Positions 8,701 to 15,344 of a DNA stretch of 53,049 bases are shown piece by piece; position 1 is the first letter of the stretch, and each line of letters opens with the position of its first letter. A program made the translations under genes and the position numbers. Source of the stretch: Paracoccaceae bacterium (lineage in GTDB: Bacteria > Pseudomonadota > Alphaproteobacteria > Rhodobacterales > Rhodobacteraceae); contig JACONJ010000018.1 in assembly GCA_014323785.1 (NCBI GenBank), forward strand, positions 1-53,049, read 5' to 3'. Under the pieces are notes generated by a model that ran no database searches, had not been told where the DNA came from, and saw nothing but the letters and a program-made list of their open reading frames with translations.

Positions 8701-9869
8701 CCTTCTTCCTGCAGGATCCGGCGGATCTGGAGGATCCTGACCGGTGCTTCCCCCTGACCGCCGCGGATTTTGCCCGGGTCAATCCCAATACCGGCACCGC
8801 ACCGGTGTTCCGCACCCGCCGCGCTGCGGCCCTGACCACGGCCATCTATGGCCGCGTCCCAATCCTTGTGGACCGCAGCGGCCCTGAACCGGTGGCCAGC
8901 TGGCCCCTGCGCTATCAGACCATGTTCCACATAACCAGTGATTCCGCCCTGTTCCGCACCAGGGCAGAGTTAGAGGAAACCGAAGGTGCCTGGGCAATCG
9001 GCGGCAACATCTTTGACAGCCCAACGGGCAAATGGCTGCCCCTGTATGTGGGCCGCATGATCTATCAGTTTGATCACCGCGCGGCCTCGGTGCGGGTGAA
9101 CCCGGAAAACCTGCACAACCCCGCCGTCAGCATCGATATCAGCGCGGAACAAAAGGCAAACCCCGCCTTCACCCCGGATACGCAATACTGGGTGTCGGAA
9201 CATGAGGTCGCAAAAACTGAATTGAATTCCTGGACGCTGGCGTTTCGGGGTATTGCGAGGGGTACGAATGAAAGAACCATGATCGCCTCGGCTGTTCCCG
9301 GGGCGGCTTTCGGCAACTCAATCCCGCTCATTCGGAATTCGGACAAAGGGGATTGGGGGCCATCTTCCGCTTGCCTCCTGGCTAACCTGAATTCGGTGGT
9401 TCTGGATTTTGTGGCCCGGTCCAAGGTTCAAGGTGCCAATATCAACTGGTACATCGTGGAACAGCTCCCCATCCTTCCGCCGGACCGGTTCACAACCACC
9501 CGTTTTGGCCCCAAAACCGCGGCACAGGTCATCACGCCCGCCGTCCTTGAACTCACCTACACCGCCCATGACATGGCCCCCTTTGCCCGTGCCATGGGCC
9601 ATGTTGATGATACGGGCGCGGTCAAACCGCCCTTTATCTGGGACAGCCCCCGCCGCCTCCGCCTGCGGGCAAAGCTGGACGCCGTCTTCTTCCACCTCTA
9701 CGGCATCACCAGCCGCGACGACATCCGCCACATCTACGCAACCTTCCCCATCGTCGAACGTGCTGAGAGAGCCGCCTATGGCACCTGCCGCTCCCGCGAT
9801 CTCTGCCTCGCCTACCTGAACGCCCTTGCCGCCGGGCGTCCGGATGAAGACCCGGGGGGCGTAGCATGA
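5781..9869 (+). CDS. Type IIG-like restriction-modification fusion: PD-(D/E)XK nuclease plus N6-adenine DNA methyltransferase
   Basis: A single 1362-residue chain. The N-terminal domain has a nuclease pattern of the PD-(D/E)XK type: Pro90-Asp91, then VESK with Glu122 and Lys124, then a QxxxY helix (Gln146-Tyr150). The middle and C-terminal parts look like Eco57I-type gamma methyltransferases: YYTP near 455, the SAM motif DPAMGSGHF near 518-526, and catalytic NPPW at about 813-816. The C-terminal third should hold target recognition. Known single-chain enzymes of this design both cut and methylate DNA. Alternatives are an orphan methyltransferase or a BREX PglX relative; the intact nuclease motifs favour type IIG. 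Its stop overlaps the next start (ATGA, 9866-9869), coupling it to the Gp37/Gp68-family gene. Confidence 0.85.
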   Translation: MGQYAPSQSGSLFTQDYLTSAIRREPAYQTFNARALADALRPIFTAFPTEHTPSEARTEDDLIWKILGVLGWHHTERQVPLAPRGRDNIPDGLLFLDEQAKAQANTHTDAWKKYQHGTVIVESKRWYRPLDRGTSEQDEVTAPATQMLRYLRRGDDLTRGAVRWGFLTNGAVWRLYFQGVRSISEQFFETDLAALLHTESTAAGDDPTRDHWLRVFALVFGRDSFVPSAPDHRTFHIKALDEGWFYEERVTRNLSEMVFQTVFPNLAKAIALNRPDAALDDVRQATLILLYRLLFLLYAEDRNLLPVGDHRYDDYGLRDAIRGDVRRRKDRNDIFSDTQDRYWCAIDGLCRALDTGDASIGLPPYNGGLFSRTETPLLDAVHIPDKVMAQVIDLLSYEQQDGQRRYINYRDLSVQQLGSIYERLLEFELRRDPMDGPVDGITIRPNIMARKISGSYYTPDALVTLIIRETLAPLIADRRRAFRDRADALEGADIAEADKLRQLRTTDPAQALLTLKICDPAMGSGHFLVSLVDYLADTVIETLAEGTSTVDWAQEPYTSPLAGRIADIRTTITKNAEANGWTIDPAQLDDRHIVRRMVLKRCVYGVDKNPMAVELAKLSLWLHTFTTGAPLSFLDHHLRCGDSLFGAWVNNTASRNKTADLFLCGPVQNALDSAGRMKAIDHLTDAEIAEAHKSAALFAEVERMTTPLDKFLSLTHALDWLNPDKGGISAITEWRDGNFGDPVAIAAGANLIPPANGNGRTQAMLTTFETLLKQAQTLIRQEHFLNWQVAFPGVWSAWEQDGLTGGFDAVIGNPPWDRIKLQRVEWFAQRNPEIAMAPRAADRTAMIRALEARDDPLFADYARARDRTAAMARMARRGGDYPLLSGGDINLYSLFVERALALLAPGGVMGLLTPSGIAADKTAAPFFRRLSTTGRIKALYDFENRKIFFPDVGRVKFCVFVASRTRRFAQTHCAFFLQDPADLEDPDRCFPLTAADFARVNPNTGTAPVFRTRRAAALTTAIYGRVPILVDRSGPEPVASWPLRYQTMFHITSDSALFRTRAELEETEGAWAIGGNIFDSPTGKWLPLYVGRMIYQFDHRAASVRVNPENLHNPAVSIDISAEQKANPAFTPDTQYWVSEHEVAKTELNSWTLAFRGIARGTNERTMIASAVPGAAFGNSIPLIRNSDKGDWGPSSACLLANLNSVVLDFVARSKVQGANINWYIVEQLPILPPDRFTTTRFGPKTAAQVITPAVLELTYTAHDMAPFARAMGHVDDTGAVKPPFIWDSPRRLRLRAKLDAVFFHLYGITSRDDIRHIYATFPIVERAERAAYGTCRSRDLCLAYLNALAAGRPDEDPGGVA

Positions 9870-10666
9870 CCAGAACCGCCATCGAATGGACCGAGTCAAC
9901 CTGGAACCCGGTTGCCGGGTGCAGTGTCATGTCAGCGGGCTGCACAAACTGCTACGCCATGCAGATGGCCCGCCGGCTGGATGCGATGGGCCTCAAAAAA
10001 TACGCGGGGCTCACCCGGACCTCCGGTGGCCGCACCGTGTGGACAGGCCGCATCCGCCAGGACCACGCCGCCCTGGCCATTCCCCTGCGCTGGAAAACGC
10101 CCCGGAAGGTGTTCGTTAACTCGATGAGTGACCTGTTTCACCCATCCGTGTCCGGGGAATTCATCGCGAACATCTGGGCGGTGATGGAACAAACCCCGCG
10201 CCACACCTATCAAATCCTGACCAAACGGCCGGATCGCATGGCAGGTCTGGTCGCCCGCGGCGCACTGCCGCAGCTGCCGAATGTGTGGCTTGGAACCAGC
10301 GTGGAAAACGCCGCCGTGACCCACAGGATTGATACCCTCCGGGGCATTCCTGCAGCAATCCGGTTCATATCCTTTGAACCTCTCATCGGGCCCGTGGGGC
10401 CGGTTGATCTGGCCGGGATTGACTGGGTGATCGTCGGCGGGGAAAGCGGCCCACGGGCCCGCCCGATCCGGGAACCCTGGATCGATGCCATACACGATGC
10501 CTGCCAAACCTCGGCCACGGCTTTCTTCTTCAAACAATGGGGGGCCTGGGGCTTTGATGGCAAACGCCGCCCCAAAAAACAGAATGGCCGCACATATCGC
10601 GGGCAATTATGGGATGAACTGCCCCCTCGATCCATAACCCCGAAACAGGAGGTACTAAACCGATGA
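9866..10666 (+). CDS. Gp37/Gp68-family (DUF5131) three-Cys-motif protein
   Basis: A 266-residue protein of the phage Gp37/Gp68 family. It begins with IEWTESTWNPVAGC and carries three cysteines, Cys19-x6-Cys26-x2-Cys29 followed by Tyr-Ala, a radical-SAM-like arrangement. Other family landmarks are KVFVNSMSDLFH, ILTKRPDR, NVWLGTSVE, FISFEPLIGP, VIVGGESGP and FFFKQWG. The biochemical role of the family is not established to my knowledge; iron-sulphur chemistry on a nucleic acid is an inference. Proteins with this motif commonly occur with TcmP, which is present two genes downstream. It overlaps both neighbours by four bases (ATGA), so it is a coupled member of the operon. Confidence 0.88.
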   Translation: MTRTAIEWTESTWNPVAGCSVMSAGCTNCYAMQMARRLDAMGLKKYAGLTRTSGGRTVWTGRIRQDHAALAIPLRWKTPRKVFVNSMSDLFHPSVSGEFIANIWAVMEQTPRHTYQILTKRPDRMAGLVARGALPQLPNVWLGTSVENAAVTHRIDTLRGIPAAIRFISFEPLIGPVGPVDLAGIDWVIVGGESGPRARPIREPWIDAIHDACQTSATAFFFKQWGAWGFDGKRRPKKQNGRTYRGQLWDELPPRSITPKQEVLNR

Positions 10667-11424
10667 AACTGTCCCCCGTTACCATCCGCGGCACCACCTA
10701 TCCCAGCCAGTCTGCAGCCGCCCGCGCACTGGGCGTAACCTATCAGGCCGTGCAAAGAGCAATCCGCCGCAACACGCTGGACGATTGCGGCCTGGGCAGA
10801 AAGCGCAGCAGGCCGGGGATATCCGTGACCATTCGCGGTGTCACCTATCCCAGCATCGTCACCGCCGCCCGCACCCTGGGCGTATCCCCTTATGCCGTGT
10901 CCAGTGCTGTCCGCCGCAACACACTGGACAATTGCGGCTTGGGCAGCAGGCGCGGCAAGCCGGGCAAACCCGTGACCATCCGCGGCACCACCTATCCCAG
11001 CCAGGCCACCGCGGCCCGTGCGCTGGGCGTCAGCCATCGTTCCGTGGGAAGAGCAATCCGCCGCAACACACTGGACAATTGCGGCCTGGGCAGCAGGCGC
11101 GGCAGGCCGGGCAAACTCGTGACCATTCGCGGCACCACCTATCCCAGCCTGGTCGCCGCCGCCCGCGCGCTGAACATAAACTATTATGCCGTGTACAGTG
11201 CTTTCCGCAATGGTACGCTGGACGATTGCGGCTTGGGCAGCAGGCGCGGCAGGCCGGGCAAACCCGTGACCATTCGCGGCACCACCTATCCCAGCCTGAC
11301 CGCCGCCGCCCGCGCACTGGGCGTGATGCCTTCGACAATACATCGTGCGCAGGCGAAAGGCACGCCCGAGACCTGTGGGCCGCAGGCAAGGCCCCGCGTT
11401 ACCCCCGCCCCGAATTCAGTGTAG
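10663..11424 (+). CDS. Protein made of five tandem NUMOD1/IENR1-like helix-turn-helix modules
   Basis: The 253 residues are five modules of exactly 49 residues starting at residues 6, 55, 104, 153 and 202. Each begins VTIRGxTYPS, then AARALG and a variable helix, then NTLDxCGLG and a basic linker (RRGRPGKP or close) that contains the core of an AT-hook. The pattern resembles NUMOD1/IENR1, the DNA-binding repeat of homing endonucleases, yet there is no nuclease domain. Differences between modules lie mostly just after ALGV (TYQAVQRA, SPYAVSSA, SHRSVGRA, NYYAVYSA, MPSTIHRA), where a recognition helix would be. AGGAGGT at 10647-10653 precedes the start, which overlaps the DUF5131 stop. Sequence-specific DNA binding is inferred, and the target is unknown. 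Confidence 0.8.
   Translation: MKLSPVTIRGTTYPSQSAAARALGVTYQAVQRAIRRNTLDDCGLGRKRSRPGISVTIRGVTYPSIVTAARTLGVSPYAVSSAVRRNTLDNCGLGSRRGKPGKPVTIRGTTYPSQATAARALGVSHRSVGRAIRRNTLDNCGLGSRRGRPGKLVTIRGTTYPSLVAAARALNINYYAVYSAFRNGTLDDCGLGSRRGRPGKPVTIRGTTYPSLTAAARALGVMPSTIHRAQAKGTPETCGPQARPRVTPAPNSV
10678..11412 (+). repeat. Five in-register 147-bp coding repeats
   Basis: Units start at 10678, 10825, 10972, 11119 and 11266. The period is exactly 147 bp in each step, and blocks such as ACCATCCGCGGCACCACCTA recur almost unchanged. The last unit has diverged at its 3' end. Related 138-bp-spaced units at 12760 and 12898 belong to the two-module gene. The nucleotide closeness points to recent duplication or ongoing exchange among units. 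Confidence 0.9.
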
Positions 11425-11433
11425 GGGTGCGGT

Positions 11434-12693
11434 TTGGTCAAAAAATCATATCAATGGGGTGGCGGGGCCACTTTGGGGGAGCACTCGAGGCACAAGCATA
11501 AAATCCTTGGCGCGTATATCCGCCGGTATTTGCAGGAACGGTGCAGGAACCCGCACAGCCGCTGCTTTCGCCTGGCAGTCGTGGACGGTTTCGCTGGCGG
11601 TGGCCGGTATAAGGACGGAAGCCCGGGATCGCCCGTGATCTTCGCCGAAACCCTGCTGGACACCATTCACGCCATCAATTTTGAACGCACCGTCGGGGGT
11701 ATGCCAAAGGTTGAGGTCGAGTGCCTGATGATCCTCAACGATACTGATCCAGAGGCCACGCGGCAACTGCCCGGGGCCGTTGCCCCATGCATTGCGAAAT
11801 CCAGGGAGGCTGATTCGGCCGTGACCCTGCGGGTGGAATACACTCAAGGGGAATTTGAGGGCATGGTCAATGCGTTCCACACCCTGGTGGCAGGCGGGCG
11901 GTACCAAAACGTGATCTACAATCTGGATCAATGCGGCCACAGCCACGTCAACCGCACGACCATTGCCCGGTTGGTGAAGTCGGTACGTTCGGTGGAAATC
12001 TTCCTTACATTCGCGGTGGAGGCATTGATCTCGTTCCTAAGCCAGAAGGAACCGGAACGCACCCGCAAGCAACTGGAACCCCTGGGCCTTCGCCCAGGCG
12101 CACTGGAATTCACAAACGCACTGGTCAGCAGGGATGAATGGCTGGGAACTGCTGAGCGGGTCGTGTTTGAGCATTTCCGCGCAACGGCCCCGTTTGTTAC
12201 CCCCTTCGCAATCAACAACCCGGACGGGTGGCGTTACTGGTTCATGCACTTCGCATGTCACCATCGGGCGCGGCAGGTCTTCAATAACGTCCTCCATGAC
12301 AACAGCAGCGCACTGGCCCATTTCGGGCGGGCGGGTCTGCACATGCTCTCATATAACCCGGCACATAAGGACGGTTCACTCTACCTGTTCAACAGCGGTG
12401 CGCGGGACGCCGCCCGACAGCAACTGCCCGACGACATCGCCCGCCTGGTATCGGAAGGCGGTGACACCATCGGAATATCAAAATTCTATTCCAGCGTTTA
12501 CCCCGAACCCTCCGCCCATAGCGACGACATCCATAACGCTATTCTCAACAGCCCCGATCTCGACGTCCTGACGCCAAAGGGCAACCCGCGGCGGCGTGCC
12601 CACACAATCTCGTCGAAAGACACGTTATACCGGAAAGCACAGCGGAGCTTCCACTTGCCGGGATCGACAAGACCTCAAAAAGACAAGATTTGA
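11434..12693 (+). CDS. tcmP: Three-Cys-motif partner protein TcmP
   Basis: The 419-residue protein opens with the TcmP hallmark: YQWGGGATLGEHSRHKHKIL, then VVDGFAGGGRYKDG with GSPGSP (residues about 49-67), which looks like a Rossmann-type nucleotide or SAM site. Members are found next to three-Cys (Gp37/Gp68-like) proteins, here 767 bases upstream. The activity is unknown; a role on DNA or RNA is inferred from the context. The start must be TTG 11434, because a stop lies in frame at 11422 and no in-frame ATG or GTG precedes the conserved start; AGGGG at 11423-11427 fits as ribosome site. It follows the five-module gene by nine bases. A fragment of a second copy lies at 15259-15342. Confidence 0.85.
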   Translation: MVKKSYQWGGGATLGEHSRHKHKILGAYIRRYLQERCRNPHSRCFRLAVVDGFAGGGRYKDGSPGSPVIFAETLLDTIHAINFERTVGGMPKVEVECLMILNDTDPEATRQLPGAVAPCIAKSREADSAVTLRVEYTQGEFEGMVNAFHTLVAGGRYQNVIYNLDQCGHSHVNRTTIARLVKSVRSVEIFLTFAVEALISFLSQKEPERTRKQLEPLGLRPGALEFTNALVSRDEWLGTAERVVFEHFRATAPFVTPFAINNPDGWRYWFMHFACHHRARQVFNNVLHDNSSALAHFGRAGLHMLSYNPAHKDGSLYLFNSGARDAARQQLPDDIARLVSEGGDTIGISKFYSSVYPEPSAHSDDIHNAILNSPDLDVLTPKGNPRRRAHTISSKDTLYRKAQRSFHLPGSTRPQKDKI

Positions 12694-12747
12694 TTCGGAA
12701 TCACCCCCACTGGATACCGGAATCCGTGAACCAACAGGAGAAGACCC

Positions 12748-13035
12748 ATGAAGAACCCCATCACCATCCGCGGCGTCACCTATCCCAGCCAGGCCGCAGC
12801 CGCCCGGGCACTGGGGGTTTCCACGTCGTCCGTCGCCAGGCTTGCGCGGCGTGGCGAACCCGACAGTATCGGCATCGGCACAAAGAGTGGTCAGCCCATC
12901 ACCATCCGCGGCGTCACCTATCCCAGCCAGGCCGCAGCCGCCCGCGCATTGGGAATCTCGCGCCAGGCGGTGAATGATGCCACCCGTACGGGCAGGCTGG
13001 AACGCTGTGGTCTTGGCTGGCCCCCAAGCCGATGA
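12748..13035 (+). CDS. Small protein with two NUMOD1/IENR1-like helix-turn-helix modules
   Basis: A 95-residue paralogue of the five-module protein. Modules start at residues 5 and 51: ITIRGVTYPSQAAAARALG twice, with variable helices VSTSSVARLA and ISRQAVNDAT. The linker is shorter than in the five-module protein (46-residue period) and lacks the RGRP core. A clean ribosome site, AGGAG at 12736-12740, lies seven bases before the ATG. It is the last gene of the operon, 54 bases after tcmP. It could be a regulator of the operon or an accessory DNA-binding partner; neither is shown. Confidence 0.75.
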   Translation: MKNPITIRGVTYPSQAAAARALGVSTSSVARLARRGEPDSIGIGTKSGQPITIRGVTYPSQAAAARALGISRQAVNDATRTGRLERCGLGWPPSR

Positions 13036-13061
13036 CGGCGAATGCGTCCTGGGCGGCATCC

Positions 13062-13131
13062 GTGAAGGGACTGTGAGGCCCCTGTGAAGCAGCTTTAAAG
13101 GGGCTTCACAGCCCCATTACAACCCCTTCAC
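13062..13131. terminator. Nested inverted repeat between convergent genes
   Basis: The outer arms GTGAAGGG (13062-13069) and CCCTTCAC (13124-13131) enclose an inner stem CTGTGAAGC (13082-13090) with GCTTCACAG (13103-13111). It sits between the rightward operon and the leftward ywgA-like gene, so a two-way terminator is likely. The rest of 13132-13279 shows nothing recognisable. Confidence 0.5.
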
Positions 13132-13279
13132 ACCCACGGCGAAACAATTCATCCAATCCCGCTCCCAAAGGCGGCCCCATGCGGCAGACCCCTCCCACAA
13201 TCCCGTTGAAAGACAGGTTTTGCCCGAAGGCCGGGCCCGACGAGACATCAGGAGGACAAGGCGGAATGCGGAACCGGGG

Positions 13280-13810
13280 CTACACGATGTCGGGCAGCGG
13301 GGAAGGCACTTCCACCTTTTTCAATTCCCGCAGCAATTCTTTCGCCTGGTCCAATCGCCCGCCAGAGGATTTTATCGGCTTCCGCCTTTTAACTTCGGCC
13401 CATGGGTCGTCATATCCATCGCGGGACAGGGACAGGAACACCGCCGTCGCGGCAAGCTCCAATACCACGGCCCCGGCCCTGGCCGCTTGCCGGGCAAGTT
13501 CACGGCGTTCGGCAGGCACAGCATCATCCGGCGCATCCTTAACCGCGTAGATGGAATAGTATCCCCCCCACTCCGCCTGGCACTCCTCTTCGGTCAGATC
13601 CCCAAAGAGCGCACCCACCCTGGCAGCCTCCGCAACAACCTCGCTATAGGGTCCGTAGTGCTTGTAGACGAAATAAAATCCATCACCGAATCCGGCAACG
13701 TCAAGCAGGTAGGCGATCTTCTGAAGGCGCGTCCGGCCAACAATTTTTCCCCCTGCATCACGGATAATTGCCGCAACGGCCGCAATCTGTTCCCGTTTAC
13801 TTAGCCGCAT
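13280..13810 (-). CDS. YwgA-like protein, partner of the HD phosphohydrolase
   Basis: The 176 residues begin with a winged-helix-like segment and the family landmarks GGKIVGRTRLQKIAYLLD (about 20-37) and YKHYGPYS (about 49-56). These resemble Bacillus YwgA and, more distantly, the Panacea (DUF4065/SocA-like) domain known from antitoxins. The C-terminal half is rich in Ala, Glu and Lys and looks helical. The start overlaps the end of the upstream HD gene by ten bases, the same pairing as ywfO-ywgA in Bacillus. A role as regulator or antitoxin of the HD enzyme is inferred from this pairing only. Confidence 0.7.
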   Translation of the reverse strand: MRLSKREQIAAVAAIIRDAGGKIVGRTRLQKIAYLLDVAGFGDGFYFVYKHYGPYSEVVAEAARVGALFGDLTEEECQAEWGGYYSIYAVKDAPDDAVPAERRELARQAARAGAVVLELAATAVFLSLSRDGYDDPWAEVKRRKPIKSSGGRLDQAKELLRELKKVEVPSPLPDIV

Positions 13811-15228
13811 GCCTGCACCTCCATGTCAATGATACCCCGAATCTTTGCTTCGATTTGGGGATGATCCCGGTCGAAGTAGGCGCGGGCAAGTTTGAAATCT
13901 CGCAGACCTGCCACAACGTCGGAACATTGTTTCAGGTCGACCAGGGCCCCGCCTGCTGTGCGAACGTTGATTTGCTCCAATGGTTCACGTGATTCATCAC
14001 CTGTTTTATAAGGCACTCTGTGCGCCTCATCTGTCAAGAGGGTCGGGATACCACAGGCTGCTTCCTCCTCCTTCAATGCGTCCAGCGCGACGAGTACTTT
14101 CGCACAACACTTGTCGATCTGCTCGATATGGTCAGGCTTACGGCCATTCTCCGGGTCGATCTTGTGCTGGACCAGGGCCCTGATATCCAGACATTTGAAA
14201 AGTTTCCGGTCCTGCAGGCGCATTGCAAAGGATCTGATCACCTCGTCCTCGGCCGCGCACAGTTGCGAAAGAGCCCCCTGGACGACTGTGTCATCCAGAT
14301 TCAGTACTGTCTCGATATTCTCTGGTTCTTTGGCGAATTGTACCAGCGGGTGATTGTCCGGCAGACCAACCTTCGCCCGGCTTCCGTCCTGGACAAGCTT
14401 AACCAGCCGCACCAGCAATTCGACAAACAATTTCTCGGCCCCTCTGGTCGCTTTGTGAAAATATACCGTCGGGTACAGGTGGAAGAGCCCAAGCACATAG
14501 GCTTCTGCCGCGCGGATGGCTTTCGGTCCAATCACAAAGGTCGGAACCTCTTGAACCTTTTCTTTTTCTACACCTATGGAAACGTTGGCAATTTCCAGAT
14601 TTGCCAGAAGCCAGGCAAAATCAATGGCGGAATGCCGGCTGCCGGACATCAGCCGATCCCGGCGCATGTAATCCAGCCGGTCCGCATCAAACTGGCTGGA
14701 CACCACGGCGTTATGGACTGTTTGTTCCCCCTCTTTCTTTATCATGTCCGCCACGTCATTGGCAAAGCCGCTGCCCATGTCCTTCAGGATATCCGCAAGC
14801 GCACTGTTCCTGATCAGCAGGTCGCTCATTTGCTCATGATTTGCCAGGGTCAGGCCAAGATCTTTGCCGACGGTTTCGAACACGTGGCTGAACGGTCCGT
14901 GACCTGTGTCATGAACCAGGGCCGCCGCCAGTGCAATGTGCTCCTGTGCCTCCCGCCGCTGTTCCCCGGCACGTTCCCGGACGATGTCCATAAGTTGCCT
15001 GGCGGTATGAAAAACGCCGACACTGTGGGCGAACCGGGTATGCGTCGCCCCTGGAAAAACCAATTCGGCAAACCCCAGTTGCTTGATTCTCCGAAGCCGC
15101 TGGAACGGGCGGCTGCGAACGACCTGCCAAAGCACCCGCTCGAGCTGCTGACCTGTATCAAAGACGATCAGATTGTGCAGGGGGTCGCGGATTCTCTGCT
15201 GTGCCATAAACCGTACCAAACGTTCCAT
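13801..15228 (-). CDS. SAMHD1-like HD-domain phosphohydrolase (predicted dNTPase)
   Basis: About 475 residues. The N-terminal half matches the SAMHD1/YwfO group: RIRDPLHNLIVFD, FQRLRRIKQLG, TRFAHSVGVFH (metal His68), LVHDTGHGPFSH (His106, Asp107) and the late FDADRLDYMRRD. Such enzymes remove triphosphate from dNTPs, and several bacterial ones restrict phages by depleting nucleotides. The longest frame runs back to 15378, but its first 50 codons lie across the tcmP fragment and lack homology. ATG 15228 or 15207 is more likely; neither has a strong ribosome site. The next gene, ywgA-like, overlaps by ten bases. Confidence 0.8.
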   Translation of the reverse strand: MERLVRFMAQQRIRDPLHNLIVFDTGQQLERVLWQVVRSRPFQRLRRIKQLGFAELVFPGATHTRFAHSVGVFHTARQLMDIVRERAGEQRREAQEHIALAAALVHDTGHGPFSHVFETVGKDLGLTLANHEQMSDLLIRNSALADILKDMGSGFANDVADMIKKEGEQTVHNAVVSSQFDADRLDYMRRDRLMSGSRHSAIDFAWLLANLEIANVSIGVEKEKVQEVPTFVIGPKAIRAAEAYVLGLFHLYPTVYFHKATRGAEKLFVELLVRLVKLVQDGSRAKVGLPDNHPLVQFAKEPENIETVLNLDDTVVQGALSQLCAAEDEVIRSFAMRLQDRKLFKCLDIRALVQHKIDPENGRKPDHIEQIDKCCAKVLVALDALKEEEAACGIPTLLTDEAHRVPYKTGDESREPLEQINVRTAGGALVDLKQCSDVVAGLRDFKLARAYFDRDHPQIEAKIRGIIDMEVQACG

Positions 15229-15258
15229 TTCATCACTGACGGCGCAATGCCCCCCCCG

Positions 15259-15342
15259 TGACAACAGCAGCACACTGGCCCATTTCGGGCGGGCGGTGCT
15301 ACCATCGGAACACCGGAATTCTATCCCGTCATTTCCCCCGCA
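15259..15342 (+). pseudogene. tcmP: Internally deleted fragment of a second tcmP copy
   Basis: 15259-15296 matches tcmP 12297-12334 with one difference in 38 bases (codes DNSSxLAHFGRA). 15292-15342 matches 12457-12507 more loosely (the DTIGISKFYSS region). The two tcmP segments are joined by loss of 127 bp at a shared GGCGG, which shifts the frame. Nothing else of tcmP is visible on either side. The fragment has the same orientation as the intact gene and touches the 3' end of the membrane protein gene at 15345. Confidence 0.8.
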
Positions 15343-15344
15343 CC

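Noticed and set aside
10678..13000. The regular repeats as a CRISPR array
   Set aside because: The repeats are coding, in frame, 138-147 bp long and have no unique spacers; they encode helix-turn-helix modules.
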